Assembly: GCF_000745965.1 (NCBI RefSeq)
Contig: NZ_JQKI01000002.1
Coordinates: 186,001 to 250,000 of the forward strand
Reading direction: 5' to 3'
Source: Edaphobacter aggregans DSM 19364
GTDB lineage: Bacteria; Acidobacteriota; Terriglobia; Terriglobales; Acidobacteriaceae
Length of the DNA: 64,000 bases
Shown in pieces: positions 35,646 through 45,217 of this stretch. The translations under genes were made by a program, and so were the position numbers. The notes under the pieces were generated by a model. It saw nothing but the letters and a program-made list of their open reading frames with translations, made no database searches and was not told the origin of the DNA. Position 1 is the stretch's first letter. Each line of letters begins with the position of its first letter.

Positions 35646-38600
35646 ATTCCACCTGCGATCAGTCTGCGCATATCGATTGCGCCCGTGTGGCTGTGGTCCA
35701 TCATCTCGACCTGGCGAAGCAATTGGGTGGATCGCTCACCTTGTCCGAGCCCCAGCGCCGCCTGCGCCTCCAAGAAGCGTGCTGTAATCGTTTGGCGTTC
35801 TTTAAGGTCTACTTCAAAGAGAAGCATTGCCGGCAACGATGTCGCAAAGTAGTCGATCTTTGGTGTCTGACGATCCAACTGGAACGCATACGACTCAATC
35901 TGATGGAACAGATCGATTGCTTCTTGTTCCCGACCCAGTTTACGCAGAGCCAGGGCGCTCCAGTAGGTCATCTCAGAGACGGGTTGCACCTGCATCTGCT
36001 GGAAATCTCCCTTACGGCTCGCCGCCCCTAACCAATGACGCTTGGCGTCTTGCGGCCGATGGATTGCCGTATAGGCAACGGCATACCAGTAATCGACCAT
36101 GCTGAGATTCATCAACAGATGTTTCGCCTCGCTGAGGTTGCATGGTGGCGAACTGGCGGCATGCAGGAATTCCAAAGCATTCTCAGGGTGAGTCGGGAGC
36201 ACCCTTCGTGCCAGGAGAACATTCGCACGGACATATTCGGAAAGCACCAGTCCTTCGCCGCCTTCCCAGGGTTGAAATTGTCTCTTACAGAGAATGAGAA
36301 GAGCGTCTTCGGGCCGATCGAGGCTGTTCAGCAAAGAAGCGAACTCCACCGAAAGATCATCACGACTGTCAACGAGAGGACGATTATCTGCAAGTAGCGC
36401 CAGACGCTCTTCCAGAGCGAATCCTGTTCGCTTGCGAAGCTGATCCTGCTCGTATAAAAGCCGGGCATCCGTCGGAGCACAGGTGCGGGCACGTTCAAAA
36501 GCGTTGAGCGCCTTCTGCCTATCGGACAAGATGTTGAAATAAGCGATGCCAAGGTTACGCCATGCAATCGAGAAACCCGGTTCTGCGGCAACGCTCTGCT
36601 CCCACCGCACAATGGCTTCGCTATGTCGACGACGATCATACAGAAGATTGCCGAGAGCGTAGGCTGCACGAGCATCTCGAGCATTGATTTCCAAAGCCTT
36701 CTCAAGTACACGTAATTCTTCCAAGCGGTCGGGGAAGATGTAATCGGAGTTCTCCTGAGAAGCCTGGCAATACGTCTCTTTGCTCTCGCTTCCTCTCCCC
36801 ATCTGTCGCAACACATCGGCACGCGCGTACATCACCATGGTGGACGGAACATCGCTGGGAGCATCAAAGACGCTGAGCGCTTCTTCGAGAAGGCCAGAGC
36901 GTATGAGATCGAAGCCTAGATCAAGCTGCATCTGATGATTCGCTGGCACTTCGTGACCCATCAGAAAGCGGCTGAACAGATCCAGAGGATCGAGCGCTCG
37001 GTTTTGTCGGAGTAGACGCTGAGCTTCCTCTTTCCGTCCAAGTCGCTCCAACACAACTGCTTTCAGGTTCCGCGCCGAGAGATTGTCGGCGCCGGCAATG
37101 AGCGAACGATCCAGATGATCGAGAGCCTTCAGCCATTCGCCGCGGACACAGTCCATCTCCGCGAGACGATGATATCCAGGCCCACGCCAGGCTGCGTTCC
37201 ACGTGCTCTTGTAGAAAGCATCGTATGCCTCAGCGAATCGCTCCTGGTAGTGTAGTGTAAGTCCAAGATTATAGTACGGCTCGCCATCGTACGGATTCGG
37301 GTTTCTCCTGGTCAGGCGTGCAATCGCGGTACGCAAATAGTGTTCCGCCTGCTCGAACTCACCACGCCGCAGGTGCCAGCGACCCAACATGTGATTGCAG
37401 CGGCTGTCGTCGGAATCACGAGACAAGGCCTCTTGCCAATAGCCTTCCGGGCTACGAGTGGGGTGGCGATATTGTTCGAGATGGACACCGATGAGGAATA
37501 GTTCGTCCATGCTATCGACGTCTTTCGGTAACGGAGGCTCGGTCGCAACATTCGGCGCTATAACCGGGACAATCTCGTCCGGAACATACCGAAGCAACGT
37601 TGCGTCGTCGGATTGCACGATCACTTCCAGACCATCCGACGCGCCATCGTACGTGAATCGTTCCGACCATGTCGTTTCAGGCATGAGATCGCCCATCCTG
37701 CGACCGATCTCGCTTCCCGCTGCCCGAACGATGACGGTGCTCTGCCGTCTGGCTGCCGTCACCTGAACATGCACGGTGATTTGGCCGGCTCCTACCTCGA
37801 CACGGAGAGCCCCATCTACGCTCGCCAGATTCGGAACGCCGATATTGCCGATGGGATACCAGAACTGGCTAAATGTTTTCGTCTCTCCCGGCGCAAGATA
37901 CGAGAAATCCGGTTGATTGTCCGTGTACACGCCGGACATAAGTTCGACGTAGGGACCATCCTTGTCGGTCAAACTGCGGTCCCAGGCGTAACCGAACTCG
38001 TGATTTCCCCAGGTCCATTGTTTCTTTCCCGGAGCCACATGGTGGTCGGCAACAGCGACGGTTCCAGCCTTATGCTTGTGATCGTAACCGCCAAAGAAAT
38101 CACCTTTCGAACCCACAATCATGTAGCTGGTTGGTACCGGAATGTTGGCATACCATCCGAGGTCGTTCGGCGGATAGGAACCGTCAGGCACGAAGCAAGG
38201 CGGCATCTCATCTGCGGGAATACCTTCGACCGAGCGACGCTTATAGTCAACACCGTAATAGATCCCCTGACTCAGGGGATATTCCGTAATTGCCCGCTTC
38301 GCATGATCTGCGACGTATCGGACGTCGCCAGGAAAAAAGGACTGATATTGTTCGTGCACACGCGTAGCGACATTTGCCCACCAGAGAAAGGTCTGCGTGT
38401 CCTGTGTCCGGTTATATAGCCGGACCCGGACCTCCACCACTGTGGATCCAGGCCGCAGGCAAACACCGTGCATGCCCTTTAGGTGGGACATGGGATCGTG
38501 ATCGGAACACCACACCGTTACACTTCCGTCGGGTGCTCGCTCGATACTGGCCTCTACAGGCATAAAAGTTGCGGGCCGATGGTGCTGTGGCCAGTTGAAT

Positions 38601-39037
38601 TCGACTCCTCCAGAAATCCACGGGCCGGCGAGGCCTACAAGGGCTGGCTTGATGACGTTCTGACGGTAGAAGAAGTCGTATCCCGTCCTTTTGTCTATCC
38701 CAACATGGATCCGTCCGCCAATCTCCGGCATTACCATCAGCCGCAGATACTCATTTTCGAGATGAATGGCCTCCCACTGTCTTGGCTCCGGTTTCGTCGC
38801 AATCAGATCGATGACGGGTAGAGGATAGACACGGCCGCTGCTTCCCTGATAGACACGTTTCTCTAGAAACAGTGGGTTCTTGTCAGGCTGGGCTGGCGCA
38901 TACGTCATCATGGTGACTCGCTGACTCCAGGCCTTCACCGGACCGGTTTCAGACTCAGGAGCTGCGGGAAGGATCAACGGTGACAGCCGATCGTGGACCT
39001 CGGGTTTCTGCTCTTGGGTGGTCTCGTCAGGAAGCAT
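35630..39037 (-). CDS. DUF5107 domain protein with TPR repeats
   Basis: 1135 residues without an evident signal peptide. Residues about 60-410 match DUF5107, a mutarotase-like beta-sandwich found in polysaccharide loci (LENEYLRLMVMPEIGGRIHV, SGGVEFNWPQHHRP, TFLWWANVATRVHEQYQSFF, GNHEFGYAWDRSLTDKDGPY). The C-terminal half (about 550-1100) is a row of TPR helix pairs (CNHMLGRWHLRRGEFEQAEH, YYNLGLTLHYQERFAEAYDA, AYALGNLLYDRRRHSEAIVR, AWRNLGIAYFNILSDRQKAL). It is the first gene of the operon with the MFS porter; a candidate LacI site lies 50 bases upstream. Glycan recognition or processing is plausible but no activity is visible in the sequence. Confidence 0.85.
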   Translation of the reverse strand: MLPDETTQEQKPEVHDRLSPLILPAAPESETGPVKAWSQRVTMMTYAPAQPDKNPLFLEKRVYQGSSGRVYPLPVIDLIATKPEPRQWEAIHLENEYLRLMVMPEIGGRIHVGIDKRTGYDFFYRQNVIKPALVGLAGPWISGGVEFNWPQHHRPATFMPVEASIERAPDGSVTVWCSDHDPMSHLKGMHGVCLRPGSTVVEVRVRLYNRTQDTQTFLWWANVATRVHEQYQSFFPGDVRYVADHAKRAITEYPLSQGIYYGVDYKRRSVEGIPADEMPPCFVPDGSYPPNDLGWYANIPVPTSYMIVGSKGDFFGGYDHKHKAGTVAVADHHVAPGKKQWTWGNHEFGYAWDRSLTDKDGPYVELMSGVYTDNQPDFSYLAPGETKTFSQFWYPIGNIGVPNLASVDGALRVEVGAGQITVHVQVTAARRQSTVIVRAAGSEIGRRMGDLMPETTWSERFTYDGASDGLEVIVQSDDATLLRYVPDEIVPVIAPNVATEPPLPKDVDSMDELFLIGVHLEQYRHPTRSPEGYWQEALSRDSDDSRCNHMLGRWHLRRGEFEQAEHYLRTAIARLTRRNPNPYDGEPYYNLGLTLHYQERFAEAYDAFYKSTWNAAWRGPGYHRLAEMDCVRGEWLKALDHLDRSLIAGADNLSARNLKAVVLERLGRKEEAQRLLRQNRALDPLDLFSRFLMGHEVPANHQMQLDLGFDLIRSGLLEEALSVFDAPSDVPSTMVMYARADVLRQMGRGSESKETYCQASQENSDYIFPDRLEELRVLEKALEINARDARAAYALGNLLYDRRRHSEAIVRWEQSVAAEPGFSIAWRNLGIAYFNILSDRQKALNAFERARTCAPTDARLLYEQDQLRKRTGFALEERLALLADNRPLVDSRDDLSVEFASLLNSLDRPEDALLILCKRQFQPWEGGEGLVLSEYVRANVLLARRVLPTHPENALEFLHAASSPPCNLSEAKHLLMNLSMVDYWYAVAYTAIHRPQDAKRHWLGAASRKGDFQQMQVQPVSEMTYWSALALRKLGREQEAIDLFHQIESYAFQLDRQTPKIDYFATSLPAMLLFEVDLKERQTITARFLEAQAALGLGQGERSTQLLRQVEMMDHSHTGAIDMRRLIAGGMCRGQ

Positions 39038-39086
39038 GTAGATTAACCTTATGGCGGGGGCAGAAGGTGCCCCACCATGGAAAACA

Positions 39087-39108
39087 TTTTCGTGTACGTT
39101 ACCGTATC
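39087..39108. promoter_or_regulatory. Candidate LacI-type operator before the DUF5107-MFS operon
   Basis: TTTTCGTGTACG followed by TTACCGTATC contains CGTGTACG, the reverse complement of the core in the palindrome before the GH27 gene. It matches that palindrome at 12 of 22 positions by my alignment. It lies about 50 bases upstream of the DUF5107 start in the divergent gap 39038-39402. Confidence 0.45.
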
Positions 39109-39283
39109 ACAGATTCACGATAGTCGCCGACCGGTCCCACCTTTTCGAATTGGGCCCGCGAAATTAGACCAAAGCCCGAACACAGTGAAGCCTCCGTGCG
39201 ATCGACAGTGCACACGAGTAGATGGCCCCTCCAGATGATTTCTGTTCATTTCGATCCTTGGTTCCTGGAAATCAGTTTGCCAC

Positions 39284-39360
39284 TTGACATACGTTCACGC
39301 TCCATATTAGCTTCGCTAGCGCTTCATTTATCCGAGTATTTACGTGAACGAACACGTTTT
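39284..39360 (+). promoter_or_regulatory. Candidate promoter and operator before the Oar/SusC-like receptor gene
   Basis: TTGACA at 39284-39289 is followed 15 bases later by TATTAG (39305-39310), a short-spaced promoter candidate. The site TTTACGTGAACG-AACACGTTTT (39339-39360) shares 16 of 22 positions with the palindrome at 50060 and lies 40 bases before the ATG, where a bound repressor would block transcription. Confidence 0.5.
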
Positions 39361-39402
39361 CCTTGTCATAAAGAAAAATATGTTCAGTAAAGGAAGGCCA
39401 GC

Positions 39403-42400
39403 ATGTCCACCTCCACGCCTAGAACGTCGAAACGACTCCAAGCATTCTTCACCACTCTTGCACTTGCCATCACTGGTCTGTTTGTTCTTCCACCAGCACA
39501 GGCTCAGATGGATCAGGGAACGATCACCGGAGTGGTTACGGATCAGAGCGGCGCATTGATTCCAAATGCAAAAGTAACACTCACCGCCACAGATACCGGA
39601 CTCTCCTTTGAACGCCCGACCAATGAGAGCGGGATCTATGTTTTCTCGCCGGTGAAGATCGGAAGATACTCCATCGCGGTTGCTGCAGATGGATTCCAGA
39701 CATCCAAGCGCGAGAACCTCGTTCTCAACATGCAGGCACGTCTCGGCGTCAACTTTGAACTCAAACCGGGTTCCGTGACCAGCAGCATCACCGTAAATAC
39801 GGCGATGCCTCTGCTCGATACTCAAACCGGCGCTGTCGGACAGGTTGTCGATTCGAAGACCATCAATGAAACGCCTCTCAACGGCCGGAATTGGGTCTTC
39901 ATCGCGCAGCTCACGGCCGGGATCGCTCCTCCCCAGGGGCAAACACGAGGTTCCGGTAAGGGCGACTTCGTGGCGAACGGGCAACGCGCAGAACAAAACA
40001 ACTTCATCCTTGATGGCGTCGATAACAATACCAACCTTGTCGATTTTCTGAATGGATCTACATTCGTGATGCGTCCTCCACCCGACGCTCTTGCCGAATT
40101 TAACCTGCTGACCAGCAACTATAGCGCCGAGTTTGGTCACTCCGCCGGCGCCGTACTCAGCGCCAGCATCAAATCGGGAACGAATGCCATCCACGGCAGT
40201 CTTTGGGAGTACTACCGCAGCGATAAGATGAATGCGCAAAACTGGAACGCTCTTACCGTTCCTGCATTTCACCAGAATCAATTCGGTGCTACGCTCGGCT
40301 TTCCCATTCTCAAGGACAAGCTCTTCTACTTTGGCGATATTGAAGCAAACCGTGTCTCGTTCGGCAGTCCGCAGGTTTTTACAGTTCCGACAGCAAGAAT
40401 GCGTACCGGCGATTTCACTGAACTACTGGATCCATCCCTGACTGGCTATAATGATCAGATTAATAAAGGAAAAATCAATCTGTACCAACCTGGTTCCCGG
40501 GGAACCATACCCCTAGGACAGCCCTGCGGGCGTACACAGAATGTCTTCTGCCCCTCCGACATCAATCCAACAGCCCAGAACATTCTCAACCTGTATCCAC
40601 TGCCGAACGTCAACAATGGTCGCACCTACAAGAACTACAACACCAACATCGGCAAGCGCGATAACACCATTCAGTGGGACCAGCGTTTGGATTGGAATAT
40701 CAGCGCCAAAGATCAACTCTTTGGACGCTACAGTTATTTTCACGAAATCGTTAACAACGGCCTCCCCTTTGGACCAGTCCTGGACGGGAGTGGCTACGGC
40801 GGCGAGCGCGATACCAACCTGGCGCAGAACGGCATGTTCAGCGAAACCCACGTATTCAGCCCATCGCTGACAAACGAATTCCGTTTTGGCTACAACTGGG
40901 GCGTTTTCCGTTTCCTTCAGCCAAATGCAAACAACTCGACCCTCGCGTCGAGTCTTGGCTTGGGCAATGTCCCGGTCAGCCCATTTCAGGGCGGCCTACC
41001 CCAAGGCCAGCTGCAGGGCACCGTGGGAGCAGACAACTGGGGATCTTCGGGTACATCCAATGAGTCTCAGAACGTCTATCAGATCCTCGATAACATGACG
41101 AAGATCGTCGGCAACCATTCGATGAAGTATGGCGTTGCTATCCAGAACGTTCGCTTCTACTACACCTACGCTGCGGCTCCGCGAGGCCAGTACAGCTTCA
41201 ATGGCAGCTATACCAGCATCCCGGGCTCCAGCGCGACCAGCGGTACCGCCGACTTCCTGGCCAATCAGATGTCCACTGCCTACATCACGAACGTCCCCGC
41301 GGTCCATGACCAACAGTGGTACGACTCGGCTTACTTCCAGGATGACTGGCGTGCGAATTCGAAGCTGACGCTGAACCTTGGCCTTCGCTGGGATTGGTAT
41401 CAGCCTTATGCAGAATCGCGCGATCAACAGGCCAACTTTATTCTGACTGGCCCCGTGGGGCTCAACAGCAATGGCGTGGGAACCGGAACCGCGGTCTACC
41501 AGCTACCGAAGGGTGCACAGCGCTATACGCTCAGCCCGGCGTTTATGTCGTTGCTCGCGGCCAATCGCGTCGATGTGCAATACGTCGATAACGCGCGCCT
41601 GCTAGAATCGCAGAAGGTCAACTTTGCACCGCGTTTCGGTTTTGCCTATCAGATCAATTCAAAATCAGTGATTCGGGGCGGCTATGGACTCTTCTACGGA
41701 GGTCTTCAGAGCCACGGCAATGGCAATCTTGGCGCAAACTATCCCTTCACGCTGGATGCCTACTATAGCCAACCCACCTGCGACTCTACGAGTTGCAGCC
41801 CCCTTCCATACAAGCTGGAGTCGGGTCTTCCCGTTCTGAACGCGAGTTCTGTACCGTCGCAACCCGGTTTTCACTCAACGGATCCACGCATCAAAACCCC
41901 ATACACTGAAAACTTTAGCCTCTCCTTTCAGTATGCCTTGAGCCCGGACTTCGTCGCCTCCATCGCTTATGTCGGTAACGTCAGCCGCCATCTGTCGACA
42001 TACTGGGCCCCCAACTCGTCTCTCGCCCTCGCGAGAGCGGGCACCAACACCAACAACCTCAACCCATTCCCTACGCTCGGATGGACCGGGCAGATTCAGT
42101 ACAGCGGTGTCAGCAACTATAACTCCATTCAGACCAAGATGGAGAAGCGGTTTTCACACGGACTCTCGTTCTTGGCCACGTACACCTTTGCACACGCACT
42201 CGACAATTCAAGCTCTGCCGGCGGGCTTTCGAACGGCATTGGCGTGCGTTCGTATTATCTGCTTGGGCTCAACTCGGAGTACACGAACTCGTCCTATGAC
42301 ATTCGTAACCGCTTCACCTTCAATGGCAGCTATCAGCTTCCCTTTGGCCATGGCCGTGACTACCTCAACAATTCGCGTCTCCTGGATCTTGCTGTCGGTG

Positions 42401-42942
42401 GATGGCAAGTCAGCGGTACTTTCACAGGACAGACGGGTATTCCCCTGGGTGGCATCTCGCCCATACGCTCAACGGCCTCAGGAGGGTCGGCACGTGCTGT
42501 GAAGGTTGGCGATCCGTTCCGAGCCGGAGGGACACCACCGGAAGACGGGGCAAGCGCCTGCCCCTCGCGGGTACGAACGAAAGAAAACTGGTATAACCCG
42601 TGTGCCTTCGCCAACCCATTGCGTGGAGACGCCATCGATGAGAAAACGCTGATTACCAACCCGACTCAGGTGCTTGCCTATCTTGGTGATAAGCAGAACT
42701 TAATCTACGGACCGGGATACTGGCGTGCCGACACATCCCTATTCAAGAACTTCACCACATTCCGGGAGCAGTATCTTCAGTTCCGAGCAGACGCGTTCAA
42801 TGTCTTCAACCATCCCACGCTAAACAATCCATCCAACACGAGCAATGGAAGCAATGGTGGTCAGATCACGGGGCCCAAGAACCTCCAGGCAAACGCTCCC
42901 GACGCTCGCTTCCTTCAACTCTCATTGAAATACGTCTTCTAA
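39403..42942 (+). CDS. Oar/SusC-like TonB-dependent outer-membrane receptor
   Basis: 1179 residues, with a signal peptide (ITGLFVLPPAQAQ). The N-terminal domain is CarboxypepD_reg (GTITGVVTDQSGALIPNAKV, GRYSIAVAADGFQTSKRENL), then a plug (VVDSKTINETPLNGRNWVFI, GQRAEQNNFILDGVDNNTN, SNYSAEFGHSAGAVLSASIK) and a large barrel typical of the giant acidobacterial receptors, ending ARFLQLSLKYVF with the terminal Phe of outer-membrane barrels. No SusD partner is beside it, as is usual in Acidobacteria. It stands at the head of the glycosidase genes behind a candidate LacI operator, so galactoside oligomer uptake is the likely role. A strong terminator follows. Confidence 0.93.
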   Translation: MSTSTPRTSKRLQAFFTTLALAITGLFVLPPAQAQMDQGTITGVVTDQSGALIPNAKVTLTATDTGLSFERPTNESGIYVFSPVKIGRYSIAVAADGFQTSKRENLVLNMQARLGVNFELKPGSVTSSITVNTAMPLLDTQTGAVGQVVDSKTINETPLNGRNWVFIAQLTAGIAPPQGQTRGSGKGDFVANGQRAEQNNFILDGVDNNTNLVDFLNGSTFVMRPPPDALAEFNLLTSNYSAEFGHSAGAVLSASIKSGTNAIHGSLWEYYRSDKMNAQNWNALTVPAFHQNQFGATLGFPILKDKLFYFGDIEANRVSFGSPQVFTVPTARMRTGDFTELLDPSLTGYNDQINKGKINLYQPGSRGTIPLGQPCGRTQNVFCPSDINPTAQNILNLYPLPNVNNGRTYKNYNTNIGKRDNTIQWDQRLDWNISAKDQLFGRYSYFHEIVNNGLPFGPVLDGSGYGGERDTNLAQNGMFSETHVFSPSLTNEFRFGYNWGVFRFLQPNANNSTLASSLGLGNVPVSPFQGGLPQGQLQGTVGADNWGSSGTSNESQNVYQILDNMTKIVGNHSMKYGVAIQNVRFYYTYAAAPRGQYSFNGSYTSIPGSSATSGTADFLANQMSTAYITNVPAVHDQQWYDSAYFQDDWRANSKLTLNLGLRWDWYQPYAESRDQQANFILTGPVGLNSNGVGTGTAVYQLPKGAQRYTLSPAFMSLLAANRVDVQYVDNARLLESQKVNFAPRFGFAYQINSKSVIRGGYGLFYGGLQSHGNGNLGANYPFTLDAYYSQPTCDSTSCSPLPYKLESGLPVLNASSVPSQPGFHSTDPRIKTPYTENFSLSFQYALSPDFVASIAYVGNVSRHLSTYWAPNSSLALARAGTNTNNLNPFPTLGWTGQIQYSGVSNYNSIQTKMEKRFSHGLSFLATYTFAHALDNSSSAGGLSNGIGVRSYYLLGLNSEYTNSSYDIRNRFTFNGSYQLPFGHGRDYLNNSRLLDLAVGGWQVSGTFTGQTGIPLGGISPIRSTASGGSARAVKVGDPFRAGGTPPEDGASACPSRVRTKENWYNPCAFANPLRGDAIDEKTLITNPTQVLAYLGDKQNLIYGPGYWRADTSLFKNFTTFREQYLQFRADAFNVFNHPTLNNPSNTSNGSNGGQITGPKNLQANAPDARFLQLSLKYVF

Positions 42943-42960
42943 AGGTCCGATGCCTTGCTC

Positions 42961-42992
42961 AGGGCAGAGTGGCTCACACTCTGCCCTTTTTC
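42961..42992 (+). terminator. Rho-independent terminator after the Oar/SusC-like receptor
   Basis: AGGGCAGAGTG (42961-42971) pairs perfectly with CACTCTGCCCT (42977-42987), a GCTCA loop between, followed by TTTTTC. It separates the receptor from the GH97 gene, implying lower or independent expression of the enzymes. Confidence 0.88.
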
Positions 42993-43115
42993 TTCAACCA
43001 CCAGACAGGCGAGTGCTTCAGTCGTTCACCCATGCTTCAGCAAGTACAACAGATTGCCAATCGAATCGGGTTCAAATATTGAGCCTGACAACTGTTCTAT
43101 CGGGAATTCTCCAAG

Positions 43116-45110
43116 ATGCCATCGCGGTTCATTGTCACTCTATCTACTGCTGTCTTCGTAACATTTGGAACGCCTCTTGTCTCACAGGCTCCCCTCTCTG
43201 TCACATCTCCTGACGGCCGCCTCACGATGACGTTCGCCGTGAACCATGGGAAGGGAACAGTCAAAGACACAGGTGTGCTAACCTACTCCGTCAGTTTTAT
43301 GGGAAAGAGCGTCGTCAATGAATCTGCACTCGGTCTCAATCTCGAAGGTGGACCGCCACTCGGGTCTGACGTGCGGATCGAGGACGTCAAGTCATCTTCC
43401 GGAGTCGACGACTATCCCTTGCGCAACACCAAGACGAGCAAGGTGCATGACGTCTATAACGCTATCCTTGTCCACACGGTGGAATCCGCAAGGACGAACC
43501 GGAAGCTTGATATCGAAGCACGGGCATACAACGATGGCATCGCCTTTCGCTATCTTATCCCCGAACAGAACAATGTTTCCGATCTCAAGCTGAAGGCTGA
43601 GGAAACAGAATTTCGGTTCACGGACGATGACACAGCCTGGGTACTCGCTTTACCAAACTACCGCAGCAGCTACGAGAGTGAGTATGTACGTCTCAACCTC
43701 TCATCGCTAAGCAATCAGGGCGGCGTCTCCAGCAACTTCTTGATCGGTACTCCCGTATTACTGCACCAGCCTGGTGTGGCATGGCTGTCGCTCATGGAGT
43801 CTGATCTGGAAACGAATAGTTCCATGTATCTGACAAATCCATCGGGGAACTGGGCCGGTCACCTGTTGACTGTGAAGCTCTCTCCGCGGTGGGATGACCC
43901 AGAGCACGCCGTCATCGGAAGCCTTCCACACCATTCCGCGTGGAGAATACTCGGCATCGCCGATACGCCGGGACGGCTGATCGAATCGAATCTGCTCACC
44001 AACCTCAATCCACCGTCGCGCGTTTCGGATACAAGCTGGATCAAAGGTGGAAAGACCAGTTGGAACTGGTGGGTTGACGACGTCAGCAAGACAGGAACGT
44101 CTGGCTTCACGACAGATGTGATGAAAGAATACATCGACTTTTCCGCTGCAAACGGATTGCCGTACTTCATGCTGGATGCAGGATGGTCGAAGTCGGGCGA
44201 CATCACCCAACTGAACGGCAAGGTCGACGTCCCTGAATTGGTCCGGTATGGAGCAACCAAGAAGGTTAAGGTCTGGATCTGGCTTTATTCAACCTCAGTC
44301 ATGAAACAGATGCGGGAAGCCTTCCCGCTCTATGAAAAATGGGGCGTAGCCGGTCTGAAGATTGATTTCGTCAATCGCGATGACCAGGAAGGAATCCAGT
44401 TCTACTACGACGTTGCCAAACTGGCAGCAGCACATCATCTGATGATCGACTTCCATGGTTGCCGAACACCATGGGGCCTGCTTCGTACCTATCCGAATGT
44501 GCTGAGCTATGAAGCCGTCCTGGGACTGGAGAACAATAAAGTTGGACGACGGGATAGCCCCGTAGATCGCACAACCTTCGCATCGACACGGCTGCTGGCC
44601 GGACCCATGGACTTCACTCCTGGCGCATTTGACAATGCGACGCAAGACAGCTTCGTTGCCCGCAACGAAGCCCCCATGGCGATGGGGACACGAGCGCAAC
44701 AGCTTGCCCTTTACGTCATCTATGAAACGCCCTTTCCCATGCTCTCGGACAGCCCGCAGCACTATGAAAATCGGCCGGGATTTCAATTCATAAAAGATGT
44801 ACCGGTTGAGTGGGACGAAACCCGTGTTCTATCAAGCGCTCCCGGTGAAGACACCGTCGTCGCCCGCCGCCACAAAAACGAATGGTATCTCGGCGCTATG
44901 ACGAACTGGCAACCGAAGACCCTTCGTGTGTCACTCGACTTTCTCGGCAATGGCGTCTACACGGCAGAGATGTATGAAGATGCGGCAGACGCAGCTACAC
45001 AACCCAAACACCTACGAATCTCTACCAAATCCGTATCGAGCAGAAGCAATTTGTCCTTACAGCTCGCACCGGGCGGTGGAACAGCCATCCGTTTCTCGAA
45101 GAAAAGATAG
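43116..45110 (+). CDS. Glycoside hydrolase family 97, probably retaining alpha-galactosidase
   Basis: 664 residues with a signal peptide (MPSRFIVTLSTAVFVTFGTP). The N-terminal beta-sandwich (SVTSPDGRLTMTFAVNHG, EARAYNDGIAFRYLIPEQN) and the TIM barrel (KTSWNWWVDDVS, GLPYFMLDAGWSK, GLKIDFVNRDDQEGIQFY, FHGCRTPWGLLRTYPNVLS) are those of GH97. From memory, the retaining GH97 alpha-galactosidase branch (BtGH97b type) uses an Asp nucleophile in KIDFxxRDDQ, present here, whereas the inverting alpha-glucosidases (SusB type) have Glu bases. It would release alpha-galactose from oligosaccharides in the periplasm. Confidence 0.9.
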   Translation: MPSRFIVTLSTAVFVTFGTPLVSQAPLSVTSPDGRLTMTFAVNHGKGTVKDTGVLTYSVSFMGKSVVNESALGLNLEGGPPLGSDVRIEDVKSSSGVDDYPLRNTKTSKVHDVYNAILVHTVESARTNRKLDIEARAYNDGIAFRYLIPEQNNVSDLKLKAEETEFRFTDDDTAWVLALPNYRSSYESEYVRLNLSSLSNQGGVSSNFLIGTPVLLHQPGVAWLSLMESDLETNSSMYLTNPSGNWAGHLLTVKLSPRWDDPEHAVIGSLPHHSAWRILGIADTPGRLIESNLLTNLNPPSRVSDTSWIKGGKTSWNWWVDDVSKTGTSGFTTDVMKEYIDFSAANGLPYFMLDAGWSKSGDITQLNGKVDVPELVRYGATKKVKVWIWLYSTSVMKQMREAFPLYEKWGVAGLKIDFVNRDDQEGIQFYYDVAKLAAAHHLMIDFHGCRTPWGLLRTYPNVLSYEAVLGLENNKVGRRDSPVDRTTFASTRLLAGPMDFTPGAFDNATQDSFVARNEAPMAMGTRAQQLALYVIYETPFPMLSDSPQHYENRPGFQFIKDVPVEWDETRVLSSAPGEDTVVARRHKNEWYLGAMTNWQPKTLRVSLDFLGNGVYTAEMYEDAADAATQPKHLRISTKSVSSRSNLSLQLAPGGGTAIRFSKKR

Positions 45111-45217
45111 CGATCCAGCATGCCACCCCTGATATCGATGCGTAAGCAAATCTGTGCGCGGTTGCATCATGGCTCATCGCAAACGCGGTATTCGACAAGA
45201 AAGCAATGGAGCGCGAC

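Noticed and set aside
39403..42942. SusC/SusD pair
   Set aside because: The receptor is SusC/Oar-like, but no SusD-like lipoprotein is encoded nearby; neighbours are DUF5107 and GH97 genes.
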